This document shows, piece by piece, positions 44,500 to 57,540 of a DNA stretch of 64,000 nt; the stretch's first letter is position 1, and every line of letters starts with the position of its first letter. Made by a program: the position numbers and the translations under genes. The notes under the pieces are model-generated. The model was not told the DNA's origin. It was given only the letters and a program-made list of their open reading frames with translations, and did not search any database. Source of the DNA: Platerodrilus igneus (Eukaryota; Arthropoda; Insecta; Coleoptera; Lycidae); contig JARFIW010001177.1 in the NCBI GenBank assembly GCA_036346225.1, positions 1,396,501 through 1,460,500 on the forward strand. The letters are read 5' to 3'.

Positions 44500-45007
44500 T
44501 TGCAATCAACCACCTCTAACGATAATGTTAAATATGTTAAACTTCCGTTTCACAAAACCACAAAGGGTCTTGATAAAATATTCAAACAGTGTAATTTCAA
44601 AATTGCTTTCACTAATACTAATAAAATTAAAGATTTGCTAGGTAATCCAAAAGACAAGGGGAAAAATTGCAAAAGTCGGGGATTTATGAAATTAGTTGTG
44701 CAGGGCCAGGGTGTTTTCAAAATATATTGGTCAGACCAAGAGGAATATAACAACAAGATTTAAAGAACACATTGGTCACTTCAAATATGGTAAATATGAA
44801 AGGTCTCAGGTCGCCAAACATATATTTGAAACCAGCCACCCCGTTAAACTAGAAAATGTTAAATTGTTAAAAGCGGTACCAACGTTTTCCTCCTTAAATG
44901 CCTATGAATCAATTAAAATTGTTAAACATAAAGGACCCCTCTTAAACTCCAATAAAGGGCCAATAGAGTCATCTGCTTTGCTTTCCCTATTGGTCAACAA
45001 CCAATGA
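44500..45007 (+). pseudogene. Penelope GIY-YIG endonuclease
   Basis: GIYEIS near 44,680, then YIGQTKRNITTRFKEHIGHF (frame 44,696-45,007), which contains the YIG half of the motif and the conserved R and H, then AKHIFETSHPV. A frameshift lies between the GIY and YIG parts. This domain nicks target DNA in Penelope-like elements. Inactive here. Confidence 0.75.
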
Positions 45008-45279
45008 GAAAGCAAGATTAAATTGGTTCCGCTTCAGTAGGTTTAGAATTAGTATAAATTAAGTAGATTTCAGTTATAATGTCACAAATCACTTGTTTGT
45101 TGTTGAGAACACCAGCCTGCGGGTGAGGAGAATATCCTCGATAGTGTTTAAAGCAACAATATAGTAAATTATAGGTTGGGAAGGTTCACTTCAGCCTAAG
45201 TGGTGAGGAAAATATCCTCTGAAGTGTTCCAGAACAACAGCTTTTTTTTTTTTTTTTTTTAAATTTTAATTACAGGTTT

Positions 45280-45325
45280 TCTACTGATGATGGCCACATA
45301 GTGGTCGAAATACGTATTTAGTAAT
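45280..45325 (+). ncRNA. hammerhead-ribozyme-like motif of the Penelope-like element
   Basis: CTGATGA (45,284-45,290), a hairpin GGCCAC-ATA-GTGGTC, then GAAA (45,307-45,310), then self-complementary TACGTA, then TT and TAG that can pair with the CTA before CTGATGA. This is the order of a type I hammerhead core with a short stem III. One extra T between CTGATGA and stem II departs from the strict core. Hammerheads are known from Penelope-like elements. Confidence 0.4.
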
Positions 45326-45780
45326 TTAAATATTTTTTGTGGTTAAGGGTTTTTATTTAATTTTACCCTTATTCAGATTACAATTAGAATTTCTTTAAAC
45401 AACTTTGTACTTTTTTATACAATTTGCGTAAAGCTATACTATTCTATGCTATTTACAGCAAATAAAAAAATGTTTTTATTGCTTCGATTTGCATTCGCAT
45501 TGAAATGCGTTTCACGGTATCTTACAATTATTTATTTTTACATAAACAACAACGTTACTTGCTATGTATCTACAACATGCTTATATCATACAGGGTGACT
45601 ATTTATACACGCGCAATCTGCGTTTTGCATGGCACTTTAATGAATAAAGGTACGCTTATATTATACAGGTTCTAAACATGAATTTACGGGAAATTCCATT
45701 TTTCCGGATTCTATTATACTTCGTTGGGATTTATTTTTAGAATTTGGGGTTGAATGACATCTTGTGGCCCCTTGTCACGT

Positions 45781-45823
<43 letters not shown>

Positions 45824-45826
<3 letters not shown>

Positions 45827-47791
45827 TAGTGGTTTTAAAAGGGTAAATTTAACTATAAACAAAGCAATTTGAAACACCCTGTATAGAGGAAACAACCACA
45901 ATTTACGTGCGAAATTTATTTTATTTGGTTCAGTTTATTGTAACAAGTATTAACAAAAATTTACAATTAACGAATAAAATTTAGCTAGGTTCGTAAAGAA
46001 AATAAATTTTAGAAGCCAATGCAATTTATTTATTAATTTAGTGGAGTCTAATTACGTCCAATACGCATAAAAGTATGAAAAATCAATAAATCCAAGGCGA
46101 ATAGCGTTCGTTATAACAAATAAATAAATTGGTTGGGTTGAAATACCATGAAAAGAAGCTCCTAGAAATGTTGTGTTAAAACGTCGCTTAATTAAACACC
46201 TGCATGTTCTAAATGTCAGGTTTCTCTTATTTTTATAGATAACAAACAAGTTTCAACGAATATCGGGTAAACAGTTGGAGGGTTCGCGTAAATGTTAACT
46301 AAAAGTTTCCTTAAAGTGCAGAAAGGATAGAGGGTCAATGAAATGCTTCGTTAGTTTTAAAACAGGCAAACACGGGGATATTTGAAAACGGGTTTATTGG
46401 ATAATATCGTAACGACGCGCTAAATTTCGAGAATTTCGAAAACGGTTAAAACAAAATTTTAAGAACGTGTTATTTTAAATTACATTTTTCACGGTAAGAG
46501 GGTCTGGAGAGGTTACAGTCGAAGCATATAAATACTTGACGAATTAGCACGGCTCGCTCTCTTATTTCATCGCTCTCTTAGTACTTTGATCGCTTCAGAC
46601 TACGAACGAGCTTGTAAGTATATAAAATTATTTTAGTTTAAATAGTACAGTGTTGGCCTCATAATTTGATACGCGAATAAGTGTCGAGTCTAAATTTTAA
46701 TTTGAGGTGCAACATTTATTTTAAACAAGCTCGGGAAGTAAAGTAAATTTAAAGTAAATTAAAGGAAAGTACGCAAGTATGAAAGAAGTGGAATTAATTT
46801 GGATTTGAAATTGGATGCACCGGGAAAGCGGCACAACTTAAATGGGGTTTTTCTACGAATAGCTAGAGGCGGACAGCAGAGCAGAACGAAACTACTTTAC
46901 TGCATCATCAACGGAGTAAAGGTCTTCAAGAAATTCCAGGTTACGCTTTAAAATTGTTGTTGTTATAAACTGTGAAACTATGAAAATTGTGTGACGTGTG
47001 AGAGTAAATTTTGAAGGTGTTGTGCATTATTTTGCGTATTGAAAATAATACGTATGACTAACTTTATTAAGGTATTTAAATAGAAATCTAAAGGTGTAGA
47101 TAAAGCTTATTAACGTTCCATCAGGAATGTAAAATTTTTATTGTAAAGAGTACATGGGTTTGTTTTTTTGTTGGTTGTAAGAGTATGCGAAGTACAAAAG
47201 CATACATTATTCATAATTAACTGGATTATCATGAGCTCACCATACTCCAGAGTATACAAATTCAAAATAAATTATAAATAAAGAACGAAAATAAGGTATT
47301 ACTCAGAGCCCATTTACTCCGGGTATATTGAATGTGTTTGATATTTTAAATTAAAATCCAAGACAGTACAAAAATGTGATTTATTGAGGGGTAACTTGAC
47401 CACTGAGATGTATATAATTTTGAAGTTTAATTTGTAAATAGTGGAAAATAGATATTGTATGTTTGTTGTATTATTTTGTGGTTTTATTGAGAGTGTGCGT
47501 GAACGATAGAAAGTATGAGAGTGAATCTAGGTATACAAGAGGAGGCCCAACCGAGCTAGCTAGGGAAGCAGTAGAAGAAAGCAATTCAACCGAGGAAGCT
47601 GGAATCGGGGTAAGAAATTTTTTTTTGTTTTTGAATTTTATGACGATTTTGAAAAATTTAATAAAAATTTCGAATGTATTTTTGTTGGTGAGGCTTTTAC
47701 CCGAGATACACGGCAATCTTATGATGGCCCAACGTTGGGGCTTGAATGTTTTTTAGGGAGTTCCAGAGATTAATTCCCGACTTCCACGGCA
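45824..47791 (+). mobile_element. solo LTR between TA arrays, second family copy
   Basis: Begins TGGTAGTGG and ends CTTCCACGGCA, with AT-rich dinucleotide DNA on both sides. Diverged relative of 36,476-37,660 (shared GAGCTCACCATACTCCAG and GAGCTAGCTAGGGAAGC). Contains a GCCCAACGTTGGGGC palindrome (47,727-47,741). Small ORFs within it are chance. Confidence 0.55.
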
Positions 47792-47814
47792 ATATATATT
47801 TATATATAGTATAA

Positions 47815-49092
47815 TGATTGGTAATATGTACAGTTTTATATCAATTCAAAAATTAGCCCCTAAATAAATTATTCACATTCACCAAATTTAATTTTCTTGA
47901 AAGCCAGTAAAAATATTTTTGTAATTACACTAAGGTACCTTTCGGACGTTCAAAGATGCTTTTCCCTATTTTCAAATTCTCAAATGACTTTTTGTTGACT
48001 CCTACAGATATATAATATTTAGCAAATATTAAAACTTTAACTAATAAAATTTTTTAAATCTCTAACCTGCGTTTTCCTTGCTCGTCACTGGAATTCCCTC
48101 AGAGTGTCTGTGGTTAGCACCCCTTGATGGTTACGGCTCGACCTGCTTCACTTAATTTACCAGAATGATGAATTGTGGTTGCTTGTATTTTCCTCTTGGG
48201 TTTCTTTAAATCTGCTTTTAGAGTATTTATCCAGACGGACCCCTTTTTCGGATCTTTATTTAAATACGATTACTTGCATTTTTATTCAAATACTTTTCTT
48301 GGATGTTTATTTAAATACTTTTCTTGGACGTTTATTCGATGCTCTTTTATTTCTCTTGGAGGTTCATTTGAAGCCCCAAATTTGCTAAATATTTAAAATA
48401 AAATACAATTAATAGTTTATCTTACGTTTTACTCGTAAAAACGGCCTATTCTTCAATGCACATATTGGTACTCTCAAATTTTTACTTTTAATAAATTATT
48501 TACTTTTACTAATTTTACTGGTACGTAATTTTCACTTTAACTCGACGTGATTCGTGCCTTTCCACCTATCTCTGTAGATCCTTGGGATTTCTCAAATTCC
48601 CTGGTTTCAGTTGTTGTACTATCGTTCTATTCCTCACGTCGACATTCAATATAACATAGCATCTTCTTAGAATTTCCAAATATCCATTGCAATTCTGTCA
48701 CGTATTTCATATTTGTCGTTAAAAGTCCGAAACTTATCGTATAATTACCATCTGGTGCTTATTGTTTGTTACAAAATATGCTAAATTCCAATGAAACAAA
48801 TGAATTTTGTCACGTATTTATTTTCTAATAATGACGTATTAGAATGCGTTTACTTATTCGTGCTTTCACATTTTTGACGAAATTGTTAAATATCTAGATT
48901 ATTATTATTAAAATTGAGCTTTTTTCTTATGCATGAAATTAAATATAATGTGTTCGCTATTAACCTTTTTTAAAATAGTCAATTTAGTCCTATAATTGGT
49001 GGAATTATTTGCTTTTTTAACGTTAAAATTATGTATATCTATCCTACGACCCCTATGACTTAATCTACCCTTATACTAGCCTCTTATTATAG

Positions 49093-49094
<2 letters not shown>
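47815..49094. other. unclassified TA-flanked insertion
   Basis: Begins TGATTGG and ends TATAGCA before a (TA)n array, so it could be another solo LTR. No internal motif recognised. The ORFs at 48,173-48,396 come from imperfect TTTATTTAAATAC-type repeats. Confidence 0.3.
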
Positions 49095-49132
<38 letters not shown>

Positions 49133-49136
<4 letters not shown>

Positions 49137-50170
49137 AATGCAGATGCACCTTTAGATTATTTAAACGCTCTTTTAGTAGTTGTATTCGAAGTGAATGCGT
49201 GCTTATTGGTGCAATGGCTGGTATGGTTATTCAACAGCACTCTTTTCTATTCTATTTATCCTATTCAGCGTTATAATAAGTCAACAAAATGGCTTCAAAT
49301 CGGGCGGCCTTATGTCACCGAATTGCTATTAGTTTTAGGTTTTGGTCAAATACGATGGACATTTCCAATAATTAGAAGATTCATTCCTAATTATTGATAT
49401 TTGAAAAGTTGGCCGCTTTATGTTTAATAAATATCATTGCACGTGGTGCTTGAAGGTTTTTGGTTAGGCAGCCCACATAATAATTATTAATTTATAGGGA
49501 TGCACGTTAGAATGCAATATTAAAATCCGAATAAATTGGTAATGGAAATAAACGATATTTGCTGATTGGGTCAACATCTGAGATTTGTATTTGTCCGAAG
49601 TTATCCAGTACTTTGTCTTGAAAAAAATACTTAGATAAGTTATATTTCTAATTGCGGTGCTGGACTTACTAAAATAAACACTTTCTTTGTCTATTATATA
49701 TGAACATATTATACGAGGACTTGGAAATTCTTTAATTCCATAGTAGGTAGAATTGGTGACTGTTGTTCTGTGTTGCGTTATGAAATGCGAAAGAAACGTT
49801 GTTTCAATGTTAAATTTGTTACAAAACGTGTTCATTTGACACTTTTTCCAGCATTCATTTAACTAAAATGGATTTTTTTCAACATTAATGTAGTATTGGA
49901 CTAAAATATGAAATTTGTTGACAATATTAGTTTGTATTAAATACGACTGTTGTTCAATGAAATTCACTTTTGCATTCTTTTATTAACCAACTGTTATTAT
50001 GCATTCAAACCAACAAATTTAAGTGAACTAATTTTTGATGTTAGTTTAACCATCTACAAGCGTTTCGGTGAATATAGTTTCGTATAGAACGACTAAAAAA
50101 TACTTGACCAAATGCTTTACTCTTCAAAACAACAGAATTGGTCGTATCAACCAAATCACTTTCCTCAGTG
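49133..50170. other. unassigned DNA
   Basis: Contains a 123-residue minus frame (49,464-49,835) and a 68-residue plus frame with no recognisable motif. Not supported as genes. Confidence 0.35.
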
Positions 50171-50179
50171 TACTTTAGC

Positions 50180-50950
50180 TTAATTTTTGTTAATTTTGAT
50201 ACCGTATTTCTCTGTTAGAACTGTTTCCATTTTTTTAAGAGCAGTCTCTAACTCTTCTTTGCTAGATGCTGATACCGCCATATCATCTGCAAATCTAAGC
50301 ATATCAATGTTCTGTCTCTGCATAGTAATTCTAAATGGCTTTCTGCATTTGACAGTATTCATTGCCTTTTCAATGTAAAAATTAAAAATTAATGGGGATA
50401 GGGCACATTTCTGTCTCACCTATTTTCTAATATTTACTTCTCTACGTTCCTGCTCTAATTCAATTACTGTTGTTTGCACTTTGTATAAGCTATGTACTAT
50501 CCGGCTATGCCTAGAGTTTATTCCAATCTTTTTGAGTATTTCGAATATTTTTTCCATTTTATATTGTCAAATGCTTTTTTTAAGTCTACAAACCCTATAT
50601 ACACGCTTTCTTCCTTTTCTCCGTTATTACTCTCATAGCTAAAATAGCCTCCTGTGTTCTCATGTTTCGTGTAAACCCAAATTGACCTTCTCCTAGTATT
50701 TCTTCAGCACGTTTTTCCATCGTTCTTTGTACAACTCTAGTTAGTTAATATTTTTGGTACGTGTGCTGTCAAAAATATTGTTCGAAACGCTGCGCTTTTT
50801 TTTGGTATAGTAACTATGATGTTACATTTGAAATTCTTGGGTATCTTACCTGTTTCATATGTGCAGTTTACAAGTTGGTAGAAAAGTTCTGTGACTGCTT
50901 GTCCAACGACTTTTAGAGCTTTTGCTTGCACCTTATCTGTATACGGTGCC
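50180..50950 (-). pseudogene. LINE reverse transcriptase
   Basis: Frame 50,737-50,931 (VTELFYQLVNCTYETGKIPK, IIVTIPKK) and 50,180-50,419 (VRQKCALSPLIFNFYIEKAM and the active site MLRFADDMAVSA). Between them, in another frame, lies FVDLKKAFDN (about 50,580). Ends within the palm at KINKN, so the thumb and C-terminus are lost. Confidence 0.8.
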
Positions 50951-51494
50951 TTACCATCTTTCAGACTTTTAATGCTAATTCAAACTTGTCTCTAAGTATA
51001 GAATATCCCAAGTCATCCTTTTCAATGTCTGATTTTTGTTCTAATGCTGTTTGTTTCTCTCCTGCATATAGATTCCCTATATGTTCTTGCCATCTATCCA
51101 CTTCTCTACATTTTTTATAATGACGTTTCTTCCCGTGTCCTTTATGTTTTTGCTATACGGTTTAATATCCCTAAAATTTATCATAATTAGTTTGTATGCT
51201 TCGTCTGTCTTTCCTATTTCCATCTTAGTTGGTACCTCTTTGTACTTTACATCAATCAATTGTTCTTTAGCTTTCCTACATTTCCGAATAATTTCTTAAT
51301 TTATGGCTGTGTTTCTCTGTTTTCCTGATTCATCTGATCTATTTTTGTATTTTCGTCTTTCTTCTATTAGATTCAAAATATCCTTTGTTATCCATGGTTT
51401 CTTATTTTCTCCTTGTGTATACCCCAGAATATCTCCGGTCGCCATGTTTATGTTGCATTTAATGTTTTTTTCATTCTGTCCCTACGTCCTTAGT

Positions 51495-52330
51495 TTAAGA
51501 AATTTTCTCGATTTCTTTCAGCAATTCATTTGATTTTATTTCAAATCTTTCGTGGATAACTTTATCTTTTAGTTTTTCAAAGTCAAAGAGCCTTTTTCCG
51601 TTCCTTTTTTTCAAATTTTTTAATTTAAGAGCGGTCTTCATAACTACAATGTTGTGGTCAATGTCTATATCTGCTTTTGGGTAGCTCCTACAGTCTTTTA
51701 CTTGATTCCTAAACCGTTGTATATCAAGAATGTAATCTATTTGATATCTTCCTATATTGCCTGGCATCTTCCACGTGTATCATCTTCTAGCATGATGTTG
51801 AAATAATGTGTTTGTGATGATTAAATTGTTTTTGTGGAAAAATTCTACAAGCCTACTTCTCCTGTCGTTTCTCCTGCATAAACTAAATAAAACTATTACC
51901 GCTCCTTTTCTTACCTCACCTACCACTGCATTAAAATCTCCCGTAGTTATTACATTTTCATGTTCTTTTACGTATCTTAGTATGTCTTCGATATTTTTGT
52001 AGATCACCTCTACCGCTACCTCTTCCTCACTGTAGCTGGAGGTTAGCATGTATACTTGTATTATTACTGTATTTGCCAGTTTAGATTCTATTCCAACCAT
52101 GAGTACTCTTTCGTTCTTTTGTAAGTAGTTTACTACACGCTTTTCTATCTTTTTCGCATAACTATCAACACACCAGAATTTTCTTCCTCTGATTCTGTAT
52201 GAATTACCCTACAATCTCCGCTTCAAAAATCCCCCGCCTCAGGCCACACAACTTCGCTGGCCCCTACTGTGTTTAATGCTAACCTATCCCTTTCAATTTT
52301 CAAGCTTTATAGCATACCTACTTGCTTTAT
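51495..52330 (-). pseudogene. LINE endonuclease (EEP)
   Basis: In order: a broken start region; frame 51,780-52,100 with TVIIQVYMLTSSYSEEEV and ITTGDFNAVVGE (catalytic GDFN-x-x-x-G); LVEFFHKNNLIITNTLFQHH; then frame 51,495-51,767 with YQIDYILDIQRFRNQVKDCR and the final D-I-D-H. Nicks target DNA for priming in intact elements. Confidence 0.75.
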
Positions 52331-52939
52331 ACTTCTGACATTCCACGTTCGACTCGCAGAACGTTCAGGACTCTTTTTTTATACTTTCCGATCACATTCC
52401 GAAGATCCGAATGGGGGACTATTTTAACTCTAGAATTTTTTACTCCAGAGGATGCCATCAGCTTTAATAACAATTTAGGTACGCCGTGTACTTGGGAAGT
52501 AATGTGGTGGTTTTTTGTTGCCTTCCACATCGCAGTAGTGCGTCTTAGAATGCCATACCGACCCCTATGGTCCCTGTTGCTGTCCTCTTTCGGGGACCTG
52601 TCTTAGTCTGGTTCCTCACTAAAGACCCTACTTTCTTGGTTGGACCTATAGTTTGGCTCTTTAGATCACTGGAGTGCAGGAGCCATTCTAACCGTTTTAG
52701 TAATCTACAGCTTCTTCAAGGTGCATGTCCATTCGGAATGGATGGACTATTTTATATAAATTCATTGCTCTATTAATATTATTCAAGTTAAATATTTAAC
52801 ACTCTTCCAACTATAACTGAATTTAGAAGTTAACGGTTGACTCGTAGTTGACCACTAAAGAACATAATTACTATAAAGTATCCAAGAGTAATACATATTG
52901 CATTTAAAACTTCTAAAATCATTTCGATGCATTTACGCT

Positions 52940-53407
52940 TGTTGATTATGCAACGACAATCATGGTATGTGCGGTTTAATTTATGTTATGTAGTTAGAAA
53001 CTTTAGTGCGATCGTTTTGTACTCTTAATTTTCTTGGGTTTAATTATATTGGTTATAAAGGGTTTACCTGCTCCCGGCCGCTCGCTATAGAGTTTGCATT
53101 CCGTTAAAAAGACTTACGGTTTGTATATGTATTTGGGTGCACGAAGGATAATGGCAGACTATTTCATCTTGGCATTATATATTTATATCAAAATGTTTAT
53201 AATAAAAATAAAGTAGGCGCAATGGTTGTTGTCAAAAAAATTTGTCATGTCATAAAAAAGTCATAATTGTAATTGTGTGTTTTGTATAATAAATAAATGA
53301 TCCTATCAAAGGTTCGTTAAGGTTATCCTTACACAAGTTTCTACAAGCTACACCAGCACTAAAGGTAAAAAGAAAACATGGTCTGCTCAAGACTCCATGG
53401 CTTCACA
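52940..53407 (+). repeat. 5' LTR of BEL/Pao element
   Basis: 468 bp, near-identical to the 3' LTR apart from scattered substitutions and a short deletion (TATATTTATATC missing in the 3' copy). Confidence 0.85.
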
Positions 53408-53909
53408 TTGGTTGTCTTCGAGAACCGGATGTATTTTGATTAGAAACAAGGTATTTTGAACAAAACGCACAGTAAACAGCGTTTGAGGCTTTACAGGAAA
53501 TTAATACAAGGAACTCTTTAGGTGCACGGGCGTAAGGATACAAGAAATCTTCACAACCAAAGGTATTTATGGCTTATGGTAATCACAAAGGAATTACAAT
53601 TACGAGATTCAACGTGCAGAATCAAGGATTAAGGTTAGAGTTTTCCATATTTTACTTTATATCAGCTACACTTAAGGTAGCACTTAGAAATAAAAGTATT
53701 GAAGGATTAAAAAACAGTCGGTTACTCTAGCTATTAGGGTGCTAGAAATTGAAATACCTATTTATTTGTATACTGTATTCTAGTATAGAAAATAAAACAT
53801 TTCTTAAGGGTTAAATAACTATTTACTTTGTTATAAGGAGTAGGAAATTTCTACAAGTCACATATATTATTAGAATATATGCAAAATATCAAATACGGAT
53901 ACAAGTATA

Positions 53910-54990
53910 ATGATTCAAAAACGAGCTAGGATAAAATCCAAAATTACTAGAATTGAAAACTATGTACAGTCGCATGCAAATAATTTAGAAATCGGCATTA
54001 ATGAATTTGTAATTAGAGAGTCTATGTTAATCAAATCATATGAGGATTATGAACTAATTCAGGAACAGTTAGAGGAACATGAGGCTAGTGAGGAGAATGA
54101 CAAAGTGGCAATAGACCTGCAATATATCTCGTTGCACAGTAAATTGAAAGCTATAATTCAAAGTAGGGTAGGCTCTAGCGGTGCCAATGGTGCAAGGTCA
54201 TGTGCGTTAGGTACAAGTTCAACTGTAGTTACACAGTCAATAGCCCCCACCACTCAGGTCAAATTGTCAAATATTCACATTCCATTTTTTTGCGGGAAAT
54301 ACGAGGATTATAGATCGTTTATAGAATTTTTACCTCTTTGATACATTCAGATGCATATTTAAACAACGTTCAAAAATATTTATATCTCAAGTCAGTTTTA
54401 CGGGATGAATCGTTGTCTATAGTGAAAGATTTGCAAATCACTCATGCAAATTATGAAATTGCTCTCGATTTATTAAAGAAGAGGTACGACAATAAATTAA
54501 TCGCAATAAATTGCCATATATGAGCAATAATTGAGGCTCCAATAACAAAAGATAGTCTAGCTAGTCTTAGAGAATTTATTGTTAATGTTAAACAAAATTA
54601 CAACGCACTATCTCTAGAAGTGCCAATAAAATATTGCGATCTAATTTTGGTGTATATCACATCATCAAAATTGAACTTCAACACGCATAAGGCGTACGAA
54701 TTAGAAAGAGACACTCAAGAACTTCTAACCTTTGAGGAGTTACTTGACTTTTTAGACAAAAGGTGTTTGGCTCTGGAAGCGTTAGCAACCCCTGAGTACA
54801 AGCAAAGGTATAGGTGCAACAAATTCATAGATTTGGATGTAGTACGTTGAAGGGAATGTGTTACAAAAATAGGCTATGTTTCAATTGTTTAGGTTCTAAA
54901 CATACGGTAAGTAACTGTAAATCGCAAAGATGTAGGATATGCAAAGGAAGGCATCACAGTCTACTACATGACGACAAGGGTCGCAAAAAA
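53910..54990 (+). pseudogene. BEL/Pao Gag region (DUF1759 and zinc knuckles)
   Basis: Frames 53,910-54,341, 54,338-54,523, 54,620-54,850 and 54,814-55,182. They carry IHIPFFCGKYEDYRSFIEF and YLKSVLRDESLSIVKDL, typical of DUF1759, then FLDKRCLALEALATPE, and the knuckle blocks CFNCLGSKHTVSNC and CRICKGRHHSLLH. Stops at 54,522 and 54,848 and small shifts break it. Confidence 0.75.
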
Positions 54991-55136
54991 GAAGGAATTT
55001 ATAGTCAAGGTAAGGTAGGTTATGAACACTCAAAACATAATGAAGATAGTAATTTAAAATACGATGGTCCTGCTTCAGGGACTTCGTCGTCACTAACAAC
55101 CACCTCGTATGAGGCAGGCTCTGTTCAACAGACACC

Positions 55137-55720
55137 TTGCTTATTGTCAAATACATACAAACATTGGCTACAGCAGTCGTAAATTTAACTGCAAGCAACG
55201 GGTTTAAGATCAAAGTAAGGGCATTGCTTGATTGTGGGTCACAAAGTTCATTCATAACTTCCAATACGGCGAACAAATTAGGGTTAAGGATAAATTCTAC
55301 TAACATTCAAGTGTCAGGAATTGGACAACAAGGTATTCGTGTTTCAGATGTCGTTAAGGTGACGATAGAGTCACAAATTAATACAAAGTTAAAGGTATCT
55401 ACGGATTGTGGAATTTTGAAAAAAAATCACTTGTTCTTTGCCCGATGCATTCATCAGTATTTCTGAATTAAACATTCCAAGTGATCTAAAATTGGCAGAT
55501 AAAAATTTCTACACTCCTGGTGAAATTGATTTTTTACTAGAAGCTGATGTTTATTTTGATATACTTCAGGCCGGTATTCTAAGGTTAGGAGAGAATCTTC
55601 CTGTCTTACAAAACAGTTAATTTGGGTGGATTGTAGGCGGAAGTATTCCAAGTTCACAAAATATTTGCTCTAATGTAAGTGTCGTATTGTGCTCTCAAGG
55701 TAGAGATTTAGATGTGCTGA
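55137..55720 (+). pseudogene. BEL/Pao protease (DUF1758)
   Basis: VRALLDCGSQSSFITSNTAN carries the aspartic-protease active-site turn with DCG. NKLGLRINSTNIQVSGIG follows. Continues in another frame at 55,438-55,620 (ADKNFYTPGEIDFLLEADVY, the block near the end of this domain). Confidence 0.75.
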
Positions 55721-57540
55721 TTCCCCAATTTTGGAAATTGGAAGGAGTTAACAATAAAAGACACATGTCTTTTGAAGATAAATTTTGCGAGAAAATGTAC
55801 TCTAGTACAACAAAAAGGTTAGATTCGGGTATTTTTGAAGTCAGGTTGCCTGTCAACCCGGCATATGATGTTTTCTTTCTAGGCTCACTCACTAAAGCTA
55901 CACAAAGGTTTTATTTACTAGAACGAAGGTTTAGTAGGGATCTTAAACTAAAGGTTGAGTATAAAGCATTCATGATGAGTATTCGAAGTTAGGTCATGCA
56001 AAAGATTTAACTCAGGAAAAGATTCTATGCCAATAAATAGATATTACCTTCCACATCATTGCGTAGTGTGTGAGGACAAACTCACAACTAAATTTCGCGT
56101 AGTTTTTGACGGCTCGATGAAAACTACAACGGGTCTCAGTCTCAATGACATAATGTTTAAGGGTAGTCCAGTTCAGCCAGAATTGTTTGACATAATTGCA
56201 AGGTTTTGTACATTCAGCTACGTTTTGACAAGCGACATACAGAAAATGTATAGGAGTATACGAATTAACTCTCAAGATAAATTCCTGCAAAATATTGTCT
56301 GGAGAGGGGATTCATCAAGTCCATTGCGTCATATTAAACTGCAAACAGTCACATATGGTACAAACTGCGCATCATTTCTTGCAACAAGAACATTGGTGGA
56401 ACTAGCTAACCGAAACAAAGATTTGTTCCCGTTAGCCGCAGAGACTTTACTAAAACAAACGTACGTAGATGACGTATTGGGTGGAACAGACACGTTCGAA
56501 AAATTAGTTCAACTTCAAAGGGAACTAACAGAATTATTACAGTCCGCAGGGTTTATGTTACACAAATGGAATTCCAACAATCGGTCACATTGTCTTTATC
56601 TTTACAAAAGAAAACTTCCAAGGTATTAGGTGTTTTATGGAATCCTATTTCAGACCCATTTCAGATATCGGTGCCAAGTTTAACTGAAAAAAAAAATTCA
56701 CTAAACGTGAAGTTTTAGGAACAATAGCACAAATTTTTAATCCAATGGTTTTTTTTAGCGCTAGTTATTATTGTCGCAAAAATAATCATGCAAAAACTAT
56801 GGTGTTTAAAAATTGAATGAAATGATGTTATGCCACAAGAGTTGTTAGTTGAAGGGTCAAAGTTCTATGAGCATTTACCAGATTTAAAAGCTCTTAGTAT
56901 TCCACGATGAATTTTCATTCAAAAAAAGGTTATAAATACACAATTGATAGGCTTCTCAGATGCTTCCCTGCAAGCATTCGGTGCATGTCTATATGTCAAA
57001 GTTTTATATGAAGACAAAACGGTTTCGTGTCACATGGTTTGCTCAAAGTCAAGGGTAGCTCCGCTAAGAACGGTGTCGTTGCCCAGATTGGAACTTTGTG
57101 TATTTTTATTAGCTCGAATGCGTGAAAGACTTGTAGCATATATGAATTTTAAATTTGATAAAACTATCAAGTTCACTGACACACAGATATAGTGCTCGCT
57201 TGGTTGCATTCACCACCTTAGCGTTGGTCGGCGTTTGTTGCTAACAGAGTATCTGAAATGCAGGAGCTGTCCGTTAATGTAGAGTGGAGGCATATTTCTT
57301 CTGGGTCGAATCCCGTTGATTATGTGTCGCGTGGGATAGATCCCCACAATCTGAAAGGCTGTACAGTTTGGTGGGAAGGTCCACAGTTTTTATGGAATCC
57401 TGAGTGGAATTTGAATTGGGAACATAAGGTCAACCTAGATATTGGGTCGCTGCCAGAACAGAAACAGCTGTCACATGTTCATACTAAGGTTGAAGTTCCA
57501 CAATATTTCTTAGATTTTCGTAATTCATTAGAATGCAACG
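55721..57540 (+). pseudogene. BEL/Pao reverse transcriptase and RNase H
   Basis: 55,687-55,992: FWKLEGVNNK lead-in with RLPVNPAY. 56,027-56,629: YLPHHCVVCEDKLTTKFRVV, FDGS, LNDIMFKGSPVQPEL, SDIQKMYRSIRI and the active site YVDDVLGG. 56,944-57,192: GFSDASLQAFGACLYVK (RNase H first acidic region) and LPRLELC. 57,258-57,548: WRHISSGSNPVDYVSRG. Stops and shifts between blocks make it inactive. Confidence 0.8.

Larger units (their letters stand above)
43947..45368 (+). mobile_element. Penelope-like element, 5'-truncated
   Basis: Starts inside reverse transcriptase at the junction with the gypsy LTR and runs through a GIY-YIG endonuclease to a 3' region with poly(T), two related GGTGAGGARAATATCCTC hairpins and a hammerhead-like sequence. 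Confidence 0.8.
50180..52780 (-). mobile_element. LINE with EEP endonuclease and reverse transcriptase
   Basis: Minus-strand non-LTR retrotransposon with endonuclease blocks from about 52,330 down to 51,495 and reverse transcriptase down to 50,180. The sequence upstream (52,327-52,780) is the matching 5' region, ending in a NVLRVERGMSEV-like lead-in. The 3' end is missing after the reverse-transcriptase active-site region. Broken by several frameshifts. Confidence 0.8.

Noticed and set aside
49464..49835. 123-residue minus-strand ORF as a host gene
   Set aside because: Low-complexity aromatic-rich composition, no motif, no neighbouring support.
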